Part shown: piece after piece, positions 1 through 11,420 of the stretch
Layout: each line of letters opens with the position of its first letter
Numbering within the stretch: position 1 is the first letter of the stretch
Assembly (NCBI GenBank): GCA_035772405.1
Contig: JAYKKM010000079.1
Location: 697,001 to 761,000, forward strand
DNA: 64,000 nucleotides
Direction of reading: 5' to 3'
Source: Chrysogorgia sp. JL179-B06
Taxonomy: Eukaryota; Cnidaria; Anthozoa; Scleralcyonacea; Chrysogorgiidae
Notes under the pieces: generated by a model
The model's input: only the letters and a program-made list of their open reading frames with translations
Database searches by the model: none
Told to the model about the DNA's origin: nothing
Made by a program: the position numbers and the translations under genes

Positions 1-3000
1 AGATCTACGACAACTAGTCCCATAACCCCTTTGGTGGACCTCTTGCTTGGGATTGTAATATTTGTAACTATGGTTTCGTTTCTCACACCAAAAATGCCAT
101 TTGCCAACCAATCCGTCCAGAAAAGAATTCCATTAAGAAAATCCAAATCAAAGCCATGGTACTGCGAAACATCCATAGATGTGTCTTCGAAGACCTTCGT
201 CCTCTGTCCACCGTTGTAATCAATGGAGGTTATGGTGTCATATTTGGCGTCGATCCAATACAGACGTTTGTTGATGTAATCAACTGTGATGCCATTAGGC
301 CATTCAATGTTGTTTATCACCAGAACCCTTCTGTTACCTCCTGCTAAGGTACAGCGTTCTATTCTGGGAACAACTCCCCAGTCACTCCAAAACAGCAAGC
401 TTTGAAAGAGAATTAGCAGAAATTGTTTGAAGACATGGAAAAATTTCGGGGGGAAATTGTACTGAACCGCTTTTAAAAAGCGTAAATTTCTATGATCATG
501 GCGTCATCGACTTAGTTGTAGTACCTTCCCTATCTCTCCTCTCCCCCCATCTCTCTGCCCCTCGCTCTCCTTCTCTCTCCTCCTCTCTCTCCTTCTCTCT
601 GCCCCTCTCCCTCTATCTCTTAACTCGTCTTGCTCCTTCCGTCTTTTCCTCCCAGTGTCCCTCCGTACCACCTGAATTTCTCCCACCTCTCAATCCTAAC
701 CTGTCTATCCCTTTCACCACCTCCACACACTCTCAACCCACGCACTCCATCTATCTCCCCATTATCTCCTCTTTCCCACCGCCCATCCTCTGTATCCCTA
801 CCATCCACCTCCATTCTTACATCTCTGTATCCCTTCTTACATCTCTGTATCCCTTCTCTCTCTACACCACTGATCTCTAAAGAAGACTGGATCGAGCAAC
901 TATTGAAGCAGGAAGTCCGCCATTACTAAGGGACCAACTGAGGATCCTATGAGGTTTTTTGTTGGATTATGTGACAAAATAAAATAATTTTACTATAAAG
1001 AGGACCAGAAGACATTTTTCAAATTACTGGGTAAAACGATTCATGGCCTACCTACAGATTTACTGCGACTTTCGTCCCTTAGTAATGGCCGCCGTTGGCT
1101 CTAATTATCCAGTGAGAGAAACCTAATATGAGACGTCAAATTAGGTTCAAGATTTTATGCATTTCATATTAACAAAGAAACTATATTGGCAAGACAATAA
1201 ACCTATTTCGCGAGCGTCACAGTTTGATTTGCTTGCAAACTCGGAGCTTCTAATGATCTCTCGCCAATTTACATTGTGCAAATATGCAAGCTTCAAAATC
1301 AGCTCATCAGATACAATAGAAAGCTCAATCCAGTCCTATTTTTGAGATCAGTGTTCTACACATCTTCTACTCTCCCACATTACTGGCGCTGTTTCCACCT
1401 GTCTCTCCCGCCAACTCTACATTTTCCAACTCTACATTTCCCATCCTTTCTGGGTAATAAAACGTCCCCCTTATATTTTATTGAGCTTCACCATTGTTAC
1501 ACTCTTCAGTCTTACTGTAAAAGATCTATATATTTTATTATCATTTCCTATGACTTATATACATGCGCTATCTTAATTTACATATTCGTAATAAGTTGAA
1601 GTAATTAATATTCGCATAACAACCATAAACAAAGACAAGATTCCTCTTTCAAAGACAAGATTCCTCTTAGACCACGTGTTGTTTATCAGTTTACGTGTCG
1701 AAGCTGCGGGAGCTTCGTATGTCCGAGAAACAATCCGACACCTACAGACACGTGTTTCAGAGCACTTGGGAATCTCACCTCTCACCAGAAAGATACGCAG
1801 TAACCCTCCTGCCACTAACATCCTTTCTCATCACCATAGACCATAATGGCGGCCAGTCTAAATATTCTTTTATATGCATGCAAATTAGCCTTTCTGGCCT
1901 CGTTACAAAGCAAAGATTCTTTGGAATTACAAATTTGGGCGCGTATATATGAAAGAGGTGTAAGACACTAACTTATTAGGTTCGGCTCATGAAAAGTTCG
2001 GCGTCTGAATCAATTAAGATCGGCTGATTGTATTAGGAACGGCTCAGCCGTACTTCCCGCCTGCGTTAGCCGGGAATTACGCCTTTGGATCGACTTCGCT
2101 TTTCATGAGTTATTATAATATATTTTATTATCAATTGGCGCTAAAACGCACGCGCAATCGATAATAAATTGATTAAGTTCGGCGAATTAAGTGGCAATAT
2201 TGGTTCTGTGCCACTCTTTCTTTTATAATCTTACTTTTTGTCTGTCACTTTTATTATAGTAACTCTCTCTGATTGGTTATTGCATGCATATTTTATGACA
2301 ACTCTGTAATTATATATTTAGTCTCACTACACTCATGTAAATTATTCTCTGAAGATGTTGTGGTAATAACAACGAAACGTTAGAACTTTATTAAATATGA
2401 TTTTACTCTCGTGTCCGACTCCGAATGAAAATAATATGCCCAAACAAATTAAAGGCAGCGTCACCAGAACAGTACACACGTATTACTGTGGACCCGTAAC
2501 AAAACCTATCTATGTCTGGGGAAACAACAAAAGACACTTCTTATAATAGACTGATTGCAAACATGGCGGCGATCTCGTGAAAACGAGGCTTTTCGGTGGT
2601 TACCGTTGCTAGGACCCGAATCACGTTGATTGATTGGCTGTTGTTTTTTGGTCTTACAATTGTGATCCAATCAACTAACATGATTCGGGCCTTAGCAACG
2701 GTAACCAGCGAAAAGCCTCGTTTTCATGACATCGCCGCCATATTTACAATCGGTCTTGGTCTAGTTCAACCTACCCTTCTTGTGGGTCAAGTGCAATTCC
2801 TCTTGGGTACTCCAAACCCGTGTTTATCAGAATCTTGCGATGTTTTCCTTCCAAAGTGGCCACTTCTATCTTTTCTGAAGTATACGCTGTCCAATATATT
2901 AAACGTGTAACCCAATCAATAGCAATACCTTCCACTCTCCCTGCCTTGCTTAAGACGAGTTCTTTGTTCGTACCGTTTATGTTTACCCGGTACATATCTC

Positions 3001-3195
3001 CCTGGGAGTGTTCACCGTAGTAGATCTTTTGCCCAACTCTGTCTACGTCCAATGCTATGGTGCTATGTAATCCAGAAACGACATTTGTTTCGACATTTTT
3101 TTCGTTATTTGTTTCGAGATTTGTTTCGTTTAGATCGATAGAATTAATGTTGGTGAGATTGGAGTAGAGTAAATACGGCTCGTTTGGTAAAGCAT
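1..3195 (-). CDS. LDL-receptor-related protein, YWTD propeller exons (partial)
   Basis: Two exons are visible on the minus strand: 2775..3195 and 1..399, separated by an intron at 400..2774 (donor GTAGGT at 2774, acceptor CAAAG at 400). The join is in frame: the first exon ends with GG of a Gly codon and the second supplies the C, giving DPQEG-LLFWSDWG, the usual turn of a class B repeat. The upstream exon has YLLYSN...INSIDL, typical of a first propeller blade after an EGF module, then LIYWTAY. The downstream exon has LFWSDWG, RLYWIDAKYD and ILFWTDW. These are LDLR class B/YWTD repeats of an extracellular six-bladed beta-propeller, as in LRP1/2/4/5/6, nidogen or sortilin-type receptors. Which paralogue cannot be told from about 270 residues. 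The acceptor of the upstream exon is CAACAG at 3196. The 5' exons were not found, and the 3' exons lie beyond base 1. Confidence 0.88.
520..860. repeat. polypyrimidine (CT/CCCTCT) tract in LRP intron
   Basis: A strand-asymmetric C+T tract of about 340 bp on the plus strand, imperfect CTCTCC/CCCTCT repeats. It sits inside the intron between the two LRP-like exons and is purine-rich on the transcribed-sense strand. No coding signal; open frames here are low-complexity. Confidence 0.8.
1843..1963. repeat. half copy of dispersed foldback family (also at 38898)
   Basis: The stretch from GGCCAGTCTAAATATTC through CTGGCCTCGTTAC to GAAAGAGGTGTAAG closely matches the foldback at 38898..39084, down to the ATTCTTTGGAAT core. 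It is a dispersed non-autonomous element in the LRP intron. Boundaries are approximate and no target duplication was recognised. Confidence 0.6.
1964..2548. other. LRP intron, no gene; GAAACG-type repeat motif
   Basis: No exon is recognisable. At 1979-2109 there is an imperfect inverted repeat (GGCTCATGAAAAG.../...CTTTTCATGAG). At 2350-2385, CTGAAGATGTTG...CAACGAAACGTTAG has the CTGAAGA-hairpin-GAAACGTT layout seen at the 3' ends of Penelope-like repeats elsewhere in the window. Confidence 0.45.
2549..2756. mobile_element. foldback (MITE-like) element
   Basis: About 75 bp arms (GACTGATTGCAAACATGGCG ... and the complement CGCCGCCATATTTACAATCGGTC) flank a short spacer. The arms share the GAGGCTTTTCG and GGTTACCGTTGCTA blocks in inverted orientation with few mismatches. 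It has no coding capacity, so it is probably a non-autonomous DNA transposon in the LRP intron next to the exon donor at 2774. Confidence 0.75.
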
Positions 3196-3526
3196 CTGTT
3201 GAATAATAATAATATTAACAATAATAGCATTATATTTTACAAATAAAATATTGTGTATAAATCATTGTATAAAAATGGACATCAACATATATATATATAT
3301 ATCGAAGAGATCTTAAGTGTTAGATTTTACAATCGAAAAACACGGCACACGGTAACGCAAGATTAAAAATTGAAACTCGACAAGGGCCAGGCACATGAGA
3401 TCCACTCACACGCCATAAAAAACTCTGCGATTGGTGGCATTTTGAATTTCCATGATGCTACTCGTGAAAGTTCTTCAACCTGATTTATGATAATTGATAC
3501 TAATTTATATTGACATAATGTGTCTT

Positions 3527-3624
3527 GGTCGGGAAATTTAAAAGCACTATAGTTAAAGCCAGTTTATTGCCCAATAATCTGCCCAATAAACTGGCTTTAA
3601 CTAGTGCTTTTAAATTTCCTGACC
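3527..3624. repeat. near-perfect 98 bp hairpin
   Basis: Arms GGTCGGGAAATTTAAAAGCAC... and ...GTGCTTTTAAATTTCCTGACC pair over about 45 bp. The centre reads TGCCCAATAATCTGCCCAATAA. It is a compact foldback without a gene. Confidence 0.75.
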
Positions 3625-4087
3625 ATTTCAGAGAAGGTATAGCTTTCGCAACAGTTATTGTTATTTCCAGAGATATCAATAGTGAGATGATTTTTCAGGC
3701 CGACAGGAAAGAGTTGAACGGCTACTATTTCCCCTTTTTATTTTGCCTAAAAAGGAAAAGCAATTATCTTTCTTGTACATAACAATTTGCACAACTGCGT
3801 GCTCGCACAGCAGGGGAGGTGGTAGTGTTGATGCAATTAAATTGTCTGGGTGATCGCATGTGACGTGGGGTCAATTAATAAAGCAGTCAGTTGAATGTTA
3901 TGTCCTTTAAAGGACATTGACAACAACCAAAAAGTACCTTATCAACGTATGCGACTTAAAAATCCGGGATAAAGTAGTTTGAGTTGAGCAACTAGCTGAG
4001 CCTCGAACAACTTTTATATGTAGAGCAGTGATACACAGTATGGGCCCCGCACATCATGAGTAGACTAATTAATATCTAGAATTGGAC

Positions 4088-4757
4088 GTGTTCAACGACG
4101 GGCTTCGAAATTCATTCTGGATCTACCCTTCCTTGGTGACATTAAATACGAAGAACGACTACTTACGACTAAACTCCTTCCTTTAACGTACTGGCATGAA
4201 TACCTAGACATTGTATTTTTCTACAAAACTAACCATGGCATCAACATCTTCAACTAGACCACCCTACCAATTCCTCAATATCACAAAACAACAAGATCAT
4301 CCAACCCTGACCGACAAATATCAAACCAAAAAATCTAATACTTCGACATGCCAAAAATCATACACAATTCGGACAACAAGAACATGGGACACTACCAAAA
4401 ACTATTACAACAAAAAACATCACATTCTCAAACTTCAGGAAGTTACTATTCAACTACTACATTAACAACACATATGACATAGGCGACCCACGAACATGGA
4501 AAAGCATGTGTTTAAAATGCAACATAACTCGAAGCCTTATGAACCCACCATCGTGTTGCTTTTTAGTATATATCGTAGTAAATTTTATGTATATAATGTG
4601 TGTTGTATATCGCTATGGTATCTTACTAAATCGCACTTGCTTTGGCGCCGCAGCCTATTGTCGTAATGTCTGTATTTATGTTTGTAATGTGTATGGCAAC
4701 GTTATTAAAATTAAAATTAAATAAAATAAAATAAAACGAAATGAAATGAAATGAAAT
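4088..4757 (+). pseudogene. 3' end of a non-LTR retrotransposon (CR1/L2-like)
   Basis: Conceptual translation from 4090 gives RRASKFILDLPFLGDIKYEE followed by LLPLTYWHEYLDIVFFYKTN, the region downstream of the reverse transcriptase core that recurs in CR1/L2-type elements. The frame soon breaks into an Asn/Thr-rich stretch. It ends in an A-rich AATAAAATAAAACGAAATG simple tail around 4720-4757, as expected of a 5'-truncated LINE copy on the plus strand. The tail copy at 8060..8640 shares the YWHEYLDLVYLF block. Confidence 0.7.
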
Positions 4758-4949
4758 AAAACACAACTCTTGTATATATAGAAGCATTTAAATCAACGTG
4801 TTTCAATAGCTCATTATGAGGATTAAGCGAAAATGCTCTATCGTAAACACATATCGCTTCTGATGTCCATGTCGTTCTTGCTTCACGCGCGGAAATCAAG
4901 GATATGAAATCCCAATGGATGACTTAAAAACCTAAAGCGATTACGGTGT

Positions 4950-6832
4950 CAGATAGCAATGGCCACAATGGGACAGATATCCAACTGGTTTATCCAAAAT
5001 AATTTGGTAATAAACCTAAAACGATCAAAGACGGAATGTGAACTTTATGGTACACACCAGAGAATGTCAAGATCGAGACCAATGGAAATTAAAATCAACG
5101 GAATCGCACGAGGGGCATTTCACTCCAAAAATCCCGTACACTTCGTCAAAAAATCCGGAAAAAATCCGAAAAAATCCATGAAATCCTCAAAATCCGTTGA
5201 AATCCTTCAAAATCCAAAAATCCGAAAAATCCTTTAAAAACCACAGAAATCCTTCAAAAATCCACAGAAATCCTTCAAAAATCCACAGAAATCCTTCAAA
5301 ATCCTTCAAAAATCCGCAAATCCACAAAAAATATATGAAGTACTTGGTGTAATTTACTCGAAAAGGTTCTTTGCCACGTTCAAAATGGCGGACAGCGAAA
5401 GCGTTTATCTTTCTTTTATTTCGTAATTATTGGACCACTCTATATTTCCATTTATACTCTCGAGTATACGCTAAGTTTTTTTTTAATATAAAAGGCACAT
5501 TGTCAAAATTGTTAATGTCAATTAGCATTTTAATATGCATATTATTCAAGTCATTTTAATATTAATAAGGTCACATTCAAGATTATACAAGGTCACTTTG
5601 TGATTTATTCATGTATTTAGCATATTTGAAGTTTTATAAGAGCATTTTAAAAACATGCTTCAGGTGAACTTGAACAGGCAGAAGATATTCCCTCGGATAT
5701 TTCTTGTTTAAGTCAATGTTCGTCGTGTGTAAAACTCAAAGAGCTGATTGGATGCACTAGTTAATACTTAACTTCTTAAGACACTCAGTGTCACTAACAG
5801 CTGGAGAAGTTTGCAAACTTTTAGCCTATTACTACTAAATATGTGTTCTTGTTACAATGACGTTATGTTGTAAAATATAATTACAAAACCAAAAGTTATT
5901 CACCATTGTCTTTTACTGTTTTTGAAAAAATAATGGACTTGTTTGAATTTTAAACAAAATGACTGCATGCCACTCCTAGTCCCAGTCCTCTGCTCGACCC
6001 TGACGTCCTGGCATAACGTCCGTAGAACTTAAGCTATCTATTGATTATTTGTTCAAAACGTTACCTAGCTCTATAACTCTATAATTTAAAAAAATCCGGA
6101 AAAAATCCAGAAAAAATCCGAAAAATCCGAACAAATCCGGAAAATCCAAACAAATCCTGAAAATCCAACAGATTTTCTCTTGAAAAATCCGCTAAAAAAT
6201 CCGGGAAAAATCCGCTAAAAAATCCGCGGATTTTTAAAAATCCGAAAATCCCGTACGCTTTTTTGGAGTGAAATGCCCCTCGGAATCGCAGGTATATGAG
6301 TATCTGGGTGTCAAGATGGATAAAAACCTGAACTACGCTGAACATCTGGAGAAGACACTAAAGAAAGCGTCAAAAGAGTTAAATTGCTATCCCGAATACG
6401 ACAGAATATTAATCCATCGACAGCAGAAACAATTCACAAAATGATGATTTTGCTAGTTATGCTATATTGTAATAATGTTTTAACCTGAACTTATCAATAA
6501 CTAATCAGCAAAACTTCGAAAGAATCCAAAACCGAGCATTAAGGATAATAAATGGTCAACAAAGTTCTGTAAAACTGCCAACAGTGAATGAAATTAGAAA
6601 CAGAACTTGTGCTCGTGAGGTTTTCAAGTGTTTAAATGGCATAACGCCAATGGCCTTTCAGAATTATTTCACAAGAGTCTCACATTCCAAATGCACACGT
6701 GGGAGCAACAAGAATATTGTTATTCCAAAGATCAGAACTGAAGCGCGAAAGAAAACTTTTGCATATCAAGGAGCAATTATTTTTAATAAACTGACAAGTG
6801 ATATGAAGACAGAACAGTCGTTTTTTTAAGAT
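4950..6832 (+). pseudogene. non-LTR retrotransposon RT remnant, split by a hAT-type insertion
   Basis: At 4959-5108 the translation is ISNWFIQNNLVINLKRSKTE...YGTHQ...IKINGIA. It resumes at 6283 with GIAG, EYLGVKMDKNLNYAEHLEKTLKKASKELN and, at 6500-6830, NFERIQNRALRIINGQQ ... VFKCLNGITPMAFQNYF. This order (WF..N.L..N..K...., the YLGV...L.. thumb, then the RIQNRALR C-terminal region) is typical of LINE reverse transcriptases. Internal stops and a frameshift near 6390-6480 show decay. The 5109..6282 element interrupts it, so the retrotransposon is the older layer. Confidence 0.82.
5109..6282. mobile_element. hAT-type non-autonomous element with 8 bp TSD
   Basis: The 1174 bp element begins CGAGGGGCATTTCACTCC and ends with its inverse complement. 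It is flanked by GAATCGCA at 5101-5108 and again at 6283-6290, a perfect 8 bp target duplication, the length used by hAT transposases. Joining the flanks restores the interrupted reverse-transcriptase frame. Both ends carry many degenerate AAAATCCG subterminal repeats (5150-5335 and 6085-6250) in opposite orientation. The middle (5340-6080) has no recognisable transposase. Confidence 0.9.
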
Positions 6833-6859
6833 TTAAGCACAATTTCAATAATTTTTTAG

Positions 6860-6969
6860 GAGTGTTTTTCATCAGGGGATCCAAACACGAGAAAACATGA
6901 TGAAAACACGAGCGCGAAGCGCGAGTGTTTTTATTGTTTTCGAGTGTTTGGATCCCCTGATGAAACACG
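6860..6969. repeat. foldback element, GTGTTTTCATCAGGGGATCC arms
   Basis: The arms read CATCAGGGGATCCAAACAC...and ...GTGTTTGGATCCCCTGATG, with a GC-rich centre GAGCGCGAAGCGCGAG. It abuts the end of the LINE remnant. Confidence 0.75.
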
Positions 6970-8059
6970 ACAAACGAGTTGTTTATATGGCTTCTCAATC
7001 AAACACGGAGGATGTTTACTTAAAACGCATTTGAGAACAAACCCTCATGGGACTGAACTCACGAGGGTGTGTAAAATTTATTCAGAAACTGACTAACAGA
7101 CTCTGTTCAGTTGAGGACGAGCGAAGACGGAGGTAGGTCGTTTCGTTCTCCAAAAAATGAATTATTAATTAAGATCTCAGCAATTAGATCAAAACCGGGT
7201 TTGATCTAATAACTGTGGTATCCAGCCTCAGTCATGTGATAAACTAAAGTGATTTCATTGGCTAATTGGCTCATGAATTATTAATGAGTTTTATAAATCT
7301 TAGTCTTATATTATTTTTGTACATACAAATAGTTTTAATTTTATTCATATGTATAATAATAGATATATCAACAGGTCCTTGATTGATACCAGAAATTTAT
7401 ATTGCTGAAACAAGTTTAACCTGTATAAATATAATATTATTATTAAGCCGTTGAATGTAGAGGTGAAGTCTAGTTCATCCAAGCTTCAAAGCTTCTGAAA
7501 AATCAATCTGATCAGTGGGTCAACGTTTAACTTTACTAACTGGCCTTAGTAATGCTGACGTTCAAGTTGATCAACGTTGTCTTCTCACTACGTGAAAATG
7601 TCATCAGGTGATGTCTGTGTAGAACAAATACGATGTCAAGTTTACTTTTAGGCTTTAAATTTTTCATTTTCTTCGTTTTTCATGAAAATTCTATCGAAAC
7701 AATACGTTGTTCTAGGACATGACATGTCATGACTTGTTTATTCCTTATTAATGGCGGTAAAAGGTGTGCTTCAGCTCTCTGATGGGCGCCCCTTTGAGCG
7801 GACAGACATAACTGTATGATCGTTTCCTCATTGTTTGATCATGACGTAAGACGGCTAAATACTGATCTCCATTCTTCATCTGTAAAAATCTATAATGAAT
7901 GGGGATGGATGCCATTTTATGAAGAAGCCAAAATGGCCAAGTGTTGTATAGTATTTAAGCGTTTACGGGTTGTGTAGAAATCTGGAAGTACTCTAGAATA
8001 TCACGAATGGTTGTGTTGGCAGTACACCATCACATATTTTAGACCCGGCTATAATTTTA
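6970..8059. other. no gene recognised
   Basis: AT-rich sequence with short inverted motifs, such as TTAGATCAAAACCGGGTTTGATCTAA at 7185-7210, but no exon, RNA gene or longer repeat that I can support. Confidence 0.4.
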
Positions 8060-8640
8060 AGATTACTTAAAACTGGATTGCTTCTATTATGTTACTGGCA
8101 CGAATACCTAGACCTAGTCTACCTCTTCAAAAAATTAACTTTATCCGATGACTCAAACATCAAAATGAAAATCACACATCGTACGACCAGACAAAACAAT
8201 GGAACTAATCAAATATAACACTAAATCCCACAAGTCAAGACCTTAACACTCCAAAGTAGTTTCTATTACAGATCTCCAAGAACATTTAATTGCTTACCAC
8301 CAAATTTACGCCAATCATGCAACCATCTCTATCGGACAGTTTAAACAATCTACTAATCTATTACCAGAACCTTGCAGAAACAATCTATGACATCAATCTA
8401 TGACATTGATGTCCCACAATCATTTAAAACGGTCTGTGTAAAATGTCATTCATGTCGTCCCTTGTCTAGTCTTTCTGTAAAACTGTGTTGTCAGTAATTT
8501 GTAAATTCTTATTGTATTTGTCATGTTACGGTTACCCGTAATGGAGCAAAAGCTCTGTGGGACTAACCTGTCACTTGTGAATAATATAAATATAATATAA
8601 ATAAGTAAATAATATAAATAAATAAATATAATTCCTTTTA
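8060..8640 (+). pseudogene. 3' end of a non-LTR retrotransposon (CR1/L2-like)
   Basis: The translation around 8065-8150 reads LKTGLLLLCYWHEYLDLVYL and matches the YWHEYLDIVFF block of the 4088 copy. Near 8415-8490 a frame gives SFKTVCVKCHSCRPLSSLSV. The 3' end ATGGAGCAAAAGCTCTGTGG is followed by an AATATAAATA simple tail at 8580-8630. It is a 5'-truncated, multiply broken copy. Confidence 0.65.
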
Positions 8641-8666
8641 AATTTTCATACTTTTTATCTATATAT

Positions 8667-9175
8667 CAGTGGCGGATCCAGTGTTGTTCGAAAGGGCGGG
8701 GGCGCACATGAAGAATCAGCACATTGTGGTGTATGTTCGGCGTCGAACCCACTAGGGGGTCTGGGGGCATGCCCCCACAGGAAAATTATTAATTTTGCAA
8801 AGCCCACAAGTGCTTTTCCGGCGATATCTGATAAGAAATTTTGCGAAATTAGGGCACCACGCTGTTGCTAAAAATGCACGATTACAAAGGGGCGTTAAGA
8901 TTATGAAACACTTTAATATAAACATCGTTTTATAAAAAACCTATTCTTGGAACCCATGTTAAAATATCTATGAGTGCATTGCACTAGCTTTTGCAATGAA
9001 AATTGGATAAGCTATATACCAAAACATTGTGCTTATGAGCGATCATATAATATTGCGTTTATGACTTCGACTTCTTCGTCTTGACATGGTAAAAAAACAG
9101 AAAACACTTGTTTGCGGGATTTTAAAGGGAGGGGCGCGCCGCCTGAAGGCTGAGGCGGATAACACAAACTGAGGC
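8667..9175 (+). mobile_element. hAT-like element copy, CAGTGGCGGATCCAG end
   Basis: It starts CAGTGGCGGATCCAGTG at 8667, a terminus shape typical of hAT elements. An inverted relative lies at about 32826-33174, ending TGGATCCGCCACTG. The two share the AAGCACTT, CACGATTACA and AAACACTTTAATATA blocks. The right terminus here is not recognisable, so the end is approximate. Confidence 0.6.
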
Positions 9176-9469
9176 CTTGATAATTCTTCATATCATGCGA
9201 AAACCGAATTCAATAATTGTTTTATTATTTATTTAAAAGATTAACTTTATCAACTATTTAACAACTGCATCGTTGGAAAAACGTCATAGCGTGCAATATT
9301 AGTTTATCATATTGCACCAGGTGACGTCAATCGTGCAATAATCTTTTGTCATGTTGCACCATTGATGTCACAACTCCATATTTGGTAGGACAATGAGTTG
9401 ATATGACGATTTCACCGTTGGCTGTTAGCCAATAAGCGATCACGAATTATTTTTAATAAATAATATTAC

Positions 9470-9606
9470 TTATTGGATTCCTCTGAGGCCAATATTACAA
9501 AATATTTAAGTCGAGAATTCAATATTGGGCGAGACCGAAGGTCGAGCCTAATATTGCAAATCGAGACTTAAATATTTTGTAATATTGGGCGAAGATGAAT
9601 CCAATA
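9470..9606. repeat. foldback element
   Basis: TTGGATTC...CCAATATTACAAAATATTTAAGTC is mirrored by GACTTAAATATTTTGTAATATTGG...GAATCCAATA. The centre is GGGCGAGACCGAAGGTCGAGCC. Upstream, 9240-9420 holds repeated TATTGCACCA motifs of unknown nature. Confidence 0.65.
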
Positions 9607-10019
9607 TGTGTTTTATTATATCGAACAAAATATCTTAACATAAAGATGTTTCTTCGCACGTGAACAGTCAAAAGGTTGCTGGTCATCAAAAAGAATAATA
9701 AAAAGACTCGAAAAACACATCACGTTCCACGAGAAAGTACTTCAACCAATGAAATTTCGATTTAGATAAAAGGCACGCGAATGACGTTGCTTTGTATACG
9801 TGAACAGCCCGAGTCCAAAGGTTGCTGCCTAATATGTAGCTGCCCTACATTGTAAAATATTGGACTGCCACGACGTGATGCTAATAGAGACAGTTGATTG
9901 GTGGATTATATGCGAGGGTATAATAAAATGACATGTTGTGCTGCGTAGGCAGTGTAGAAATACAAATCAAATATCTAAAAGGTTGGTGTACTGCCGAAAT
10001 AGAATGGAAATAGAATGAG

Positions 10020-10110
10020 AGAGTGAAAGTGAACTTTACGTTTCACTCTGTGACGAAGGACCTTCGCTCGAAACGTCAGACTATACTTACACGATATTTC
10101 GGCAGTACAC
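10020..10110 (+). repeat. dispersed GAAACGTC-type repeat end
   Basis: Reads TCACTCTGTGACGAAGG, then ACCTTCGCTCGAAACGTCAG, ending TTTCGGCAGTACACCAACG. Similar strings occur at 14405-14450 and 60795-60905, so it is a repeat family. It is related in layout to the Penelope 3' motif but is not a strict hammerhead. Confidence 0.5.
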
Positions 10111-10254
10111 CAACGTTTTTAGATATTTGATTTGTCCATGTATATATATATACCGTCTGTCTAATCCAAGCTCTCTCACGTTCTCTATCAGGTAGTGTAT
10201 GTAAACTCAAAAGGCCTTCGTGTTTTTGTTTGGTCTTGGTTTGGTTAATATAAT

Positions 10255-10518
10255 AATAATATAATTCAACTTATATAGCGCTCTTATAATAAAGTTCTAA
10301 GGCGATTTACAATATTTCAGAACATGAAATTAAAAATACTCATTACTTAATCTAATAAATACTAAAATCGTCTATAAAAACCGAATAAGAAATAAACGTA
10401 AAAAATACAAGCGTTTAACAATATGATAAACAAAATAACTGAGTCTTTAAACCACGTTTGAAACTTTCTAAAGTTATAAGTCATTCTTAAATGGCGAGAT
10501 GGTTCGTTCCATAATTTG
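10255..10518 (-). repeat. dispersed 3'-end-like repeat with TATATAGCGCTC motif
   Basis: CTTATATAGCGCTCTTATAAT followed by AAGTTCTAAGGCGATTTACAA resembles a widespread 3' tail motif of invertebrate retroposons; I recognise the motif but not the family. It hosts the hairpin insertion at 10530. Confidence 0.4.
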
Positions 10519-10529
10519 GGGACACACAC

Positions 10530-10572
10530 AACCTCGTACCCAGGCTCTTCAGAAGAGCCTGGGTACGAGGTT
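10530..10572. mobile_element. 43 bp perfect hairpin insertion with 11 bp direct repeats
   Basis: Two perfectly complementary 21-base arms (10530-10550 and 10552-10572; outer bases AACCTCGTACCC, inner GGCTCTTC) surround a single A at 10551. The hairpin is flanked by GGGACACACAC at 10519-10529 and again at 10573-10583. It has the anatomy of a miniature insertion with target-site duplication. Confidence 0.8.
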
Positions 10573-10839
10573 GGGACACACACTGAGAAAGCCCAATATC
10601 ACCATACGTCTTATAGTCTTTGAAGTTGGAATTACCTTAAAAAAACCACCACTGAGTGATCGCGTTTGTGAATATCTGTCTAATTCATGCTAGGCCATTA
10701 AGTGCTAAGTAAGTAACATATTAAAAATAATTCGTTGTAGCCTTCCATGTAAAAATATTTCGTTGTATAGCCTTCGTGGAATGATCAGATCATAGAAATA
10801 GTTTAAAAAGCAGCCAAGCACTTGTATTTCCTCGTACAG

Positions 10840-11420
10840 CTGAAAAGGGCAAATTTGCCTTGCCAAGATCTCGTTTTGTTCTACACTACATGTGTCAGAT
10901 CTATCTTAACTTATGCGGTATACCTGTCTTTAACTAAAAAACAGCGTTTCTGAAACTCGAACTGGAACGCATTCAGAAACGAGCTTTGGCTATTATTTGT
11001 CCTAGTGCGGCATACAATGATGCTCTGGGTCTCCTTGGAATCCCGACGATTGCAACCTATAACGAAGCCATCTGTGAAAAGGTTTTTGATTCCATTTTAA
11101 AAGACAAGGACAATCGCCTGAAAAAGCTTCTCCCTCCGAAGAACAACCCTGCATATTCTCTAAGAAGCAACAGATCCTTCTCCGTACCAAAGTGAAAGAC
11201 AGAATGTTTTAAGAAAACATTTATCATTACATCAAGCCTTAAACGAAATGTGAAACAATAGACACTTATAGTATAGTGTATTTTATAGTATTTTATCCAT
11301 GTATATATATGTCCAAATTTATATTTTTATATCTCATAATTAACGAATATATGTAATTCAGCCTTTTGGGCTGCCATTTGTTTCGTATTAAACTATCTAT
11401 CTATCCATCTATCTATATAA
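10840..11420 (+). pseudogene. CR1/L2-like retrotransposon C-terminal remnant
   Basis: At 10850-10935 the translation includes DLVLFYTTCVRSILTYAVYL. After a frame break at about 10945, LELERIQKRALAIICPSAAY ... FDSILKDKDNRLKKLLPP ... YSLRSNRSFSVPK runs to a stop at 11195. This is the classic order downstream of a LINE reverse transcriptase. A 3' CTAT simple tail lies at about 11392-11420, as in L2-type elements. The copy is 5'-truncated and frameshifted. Confidence 0.8.
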
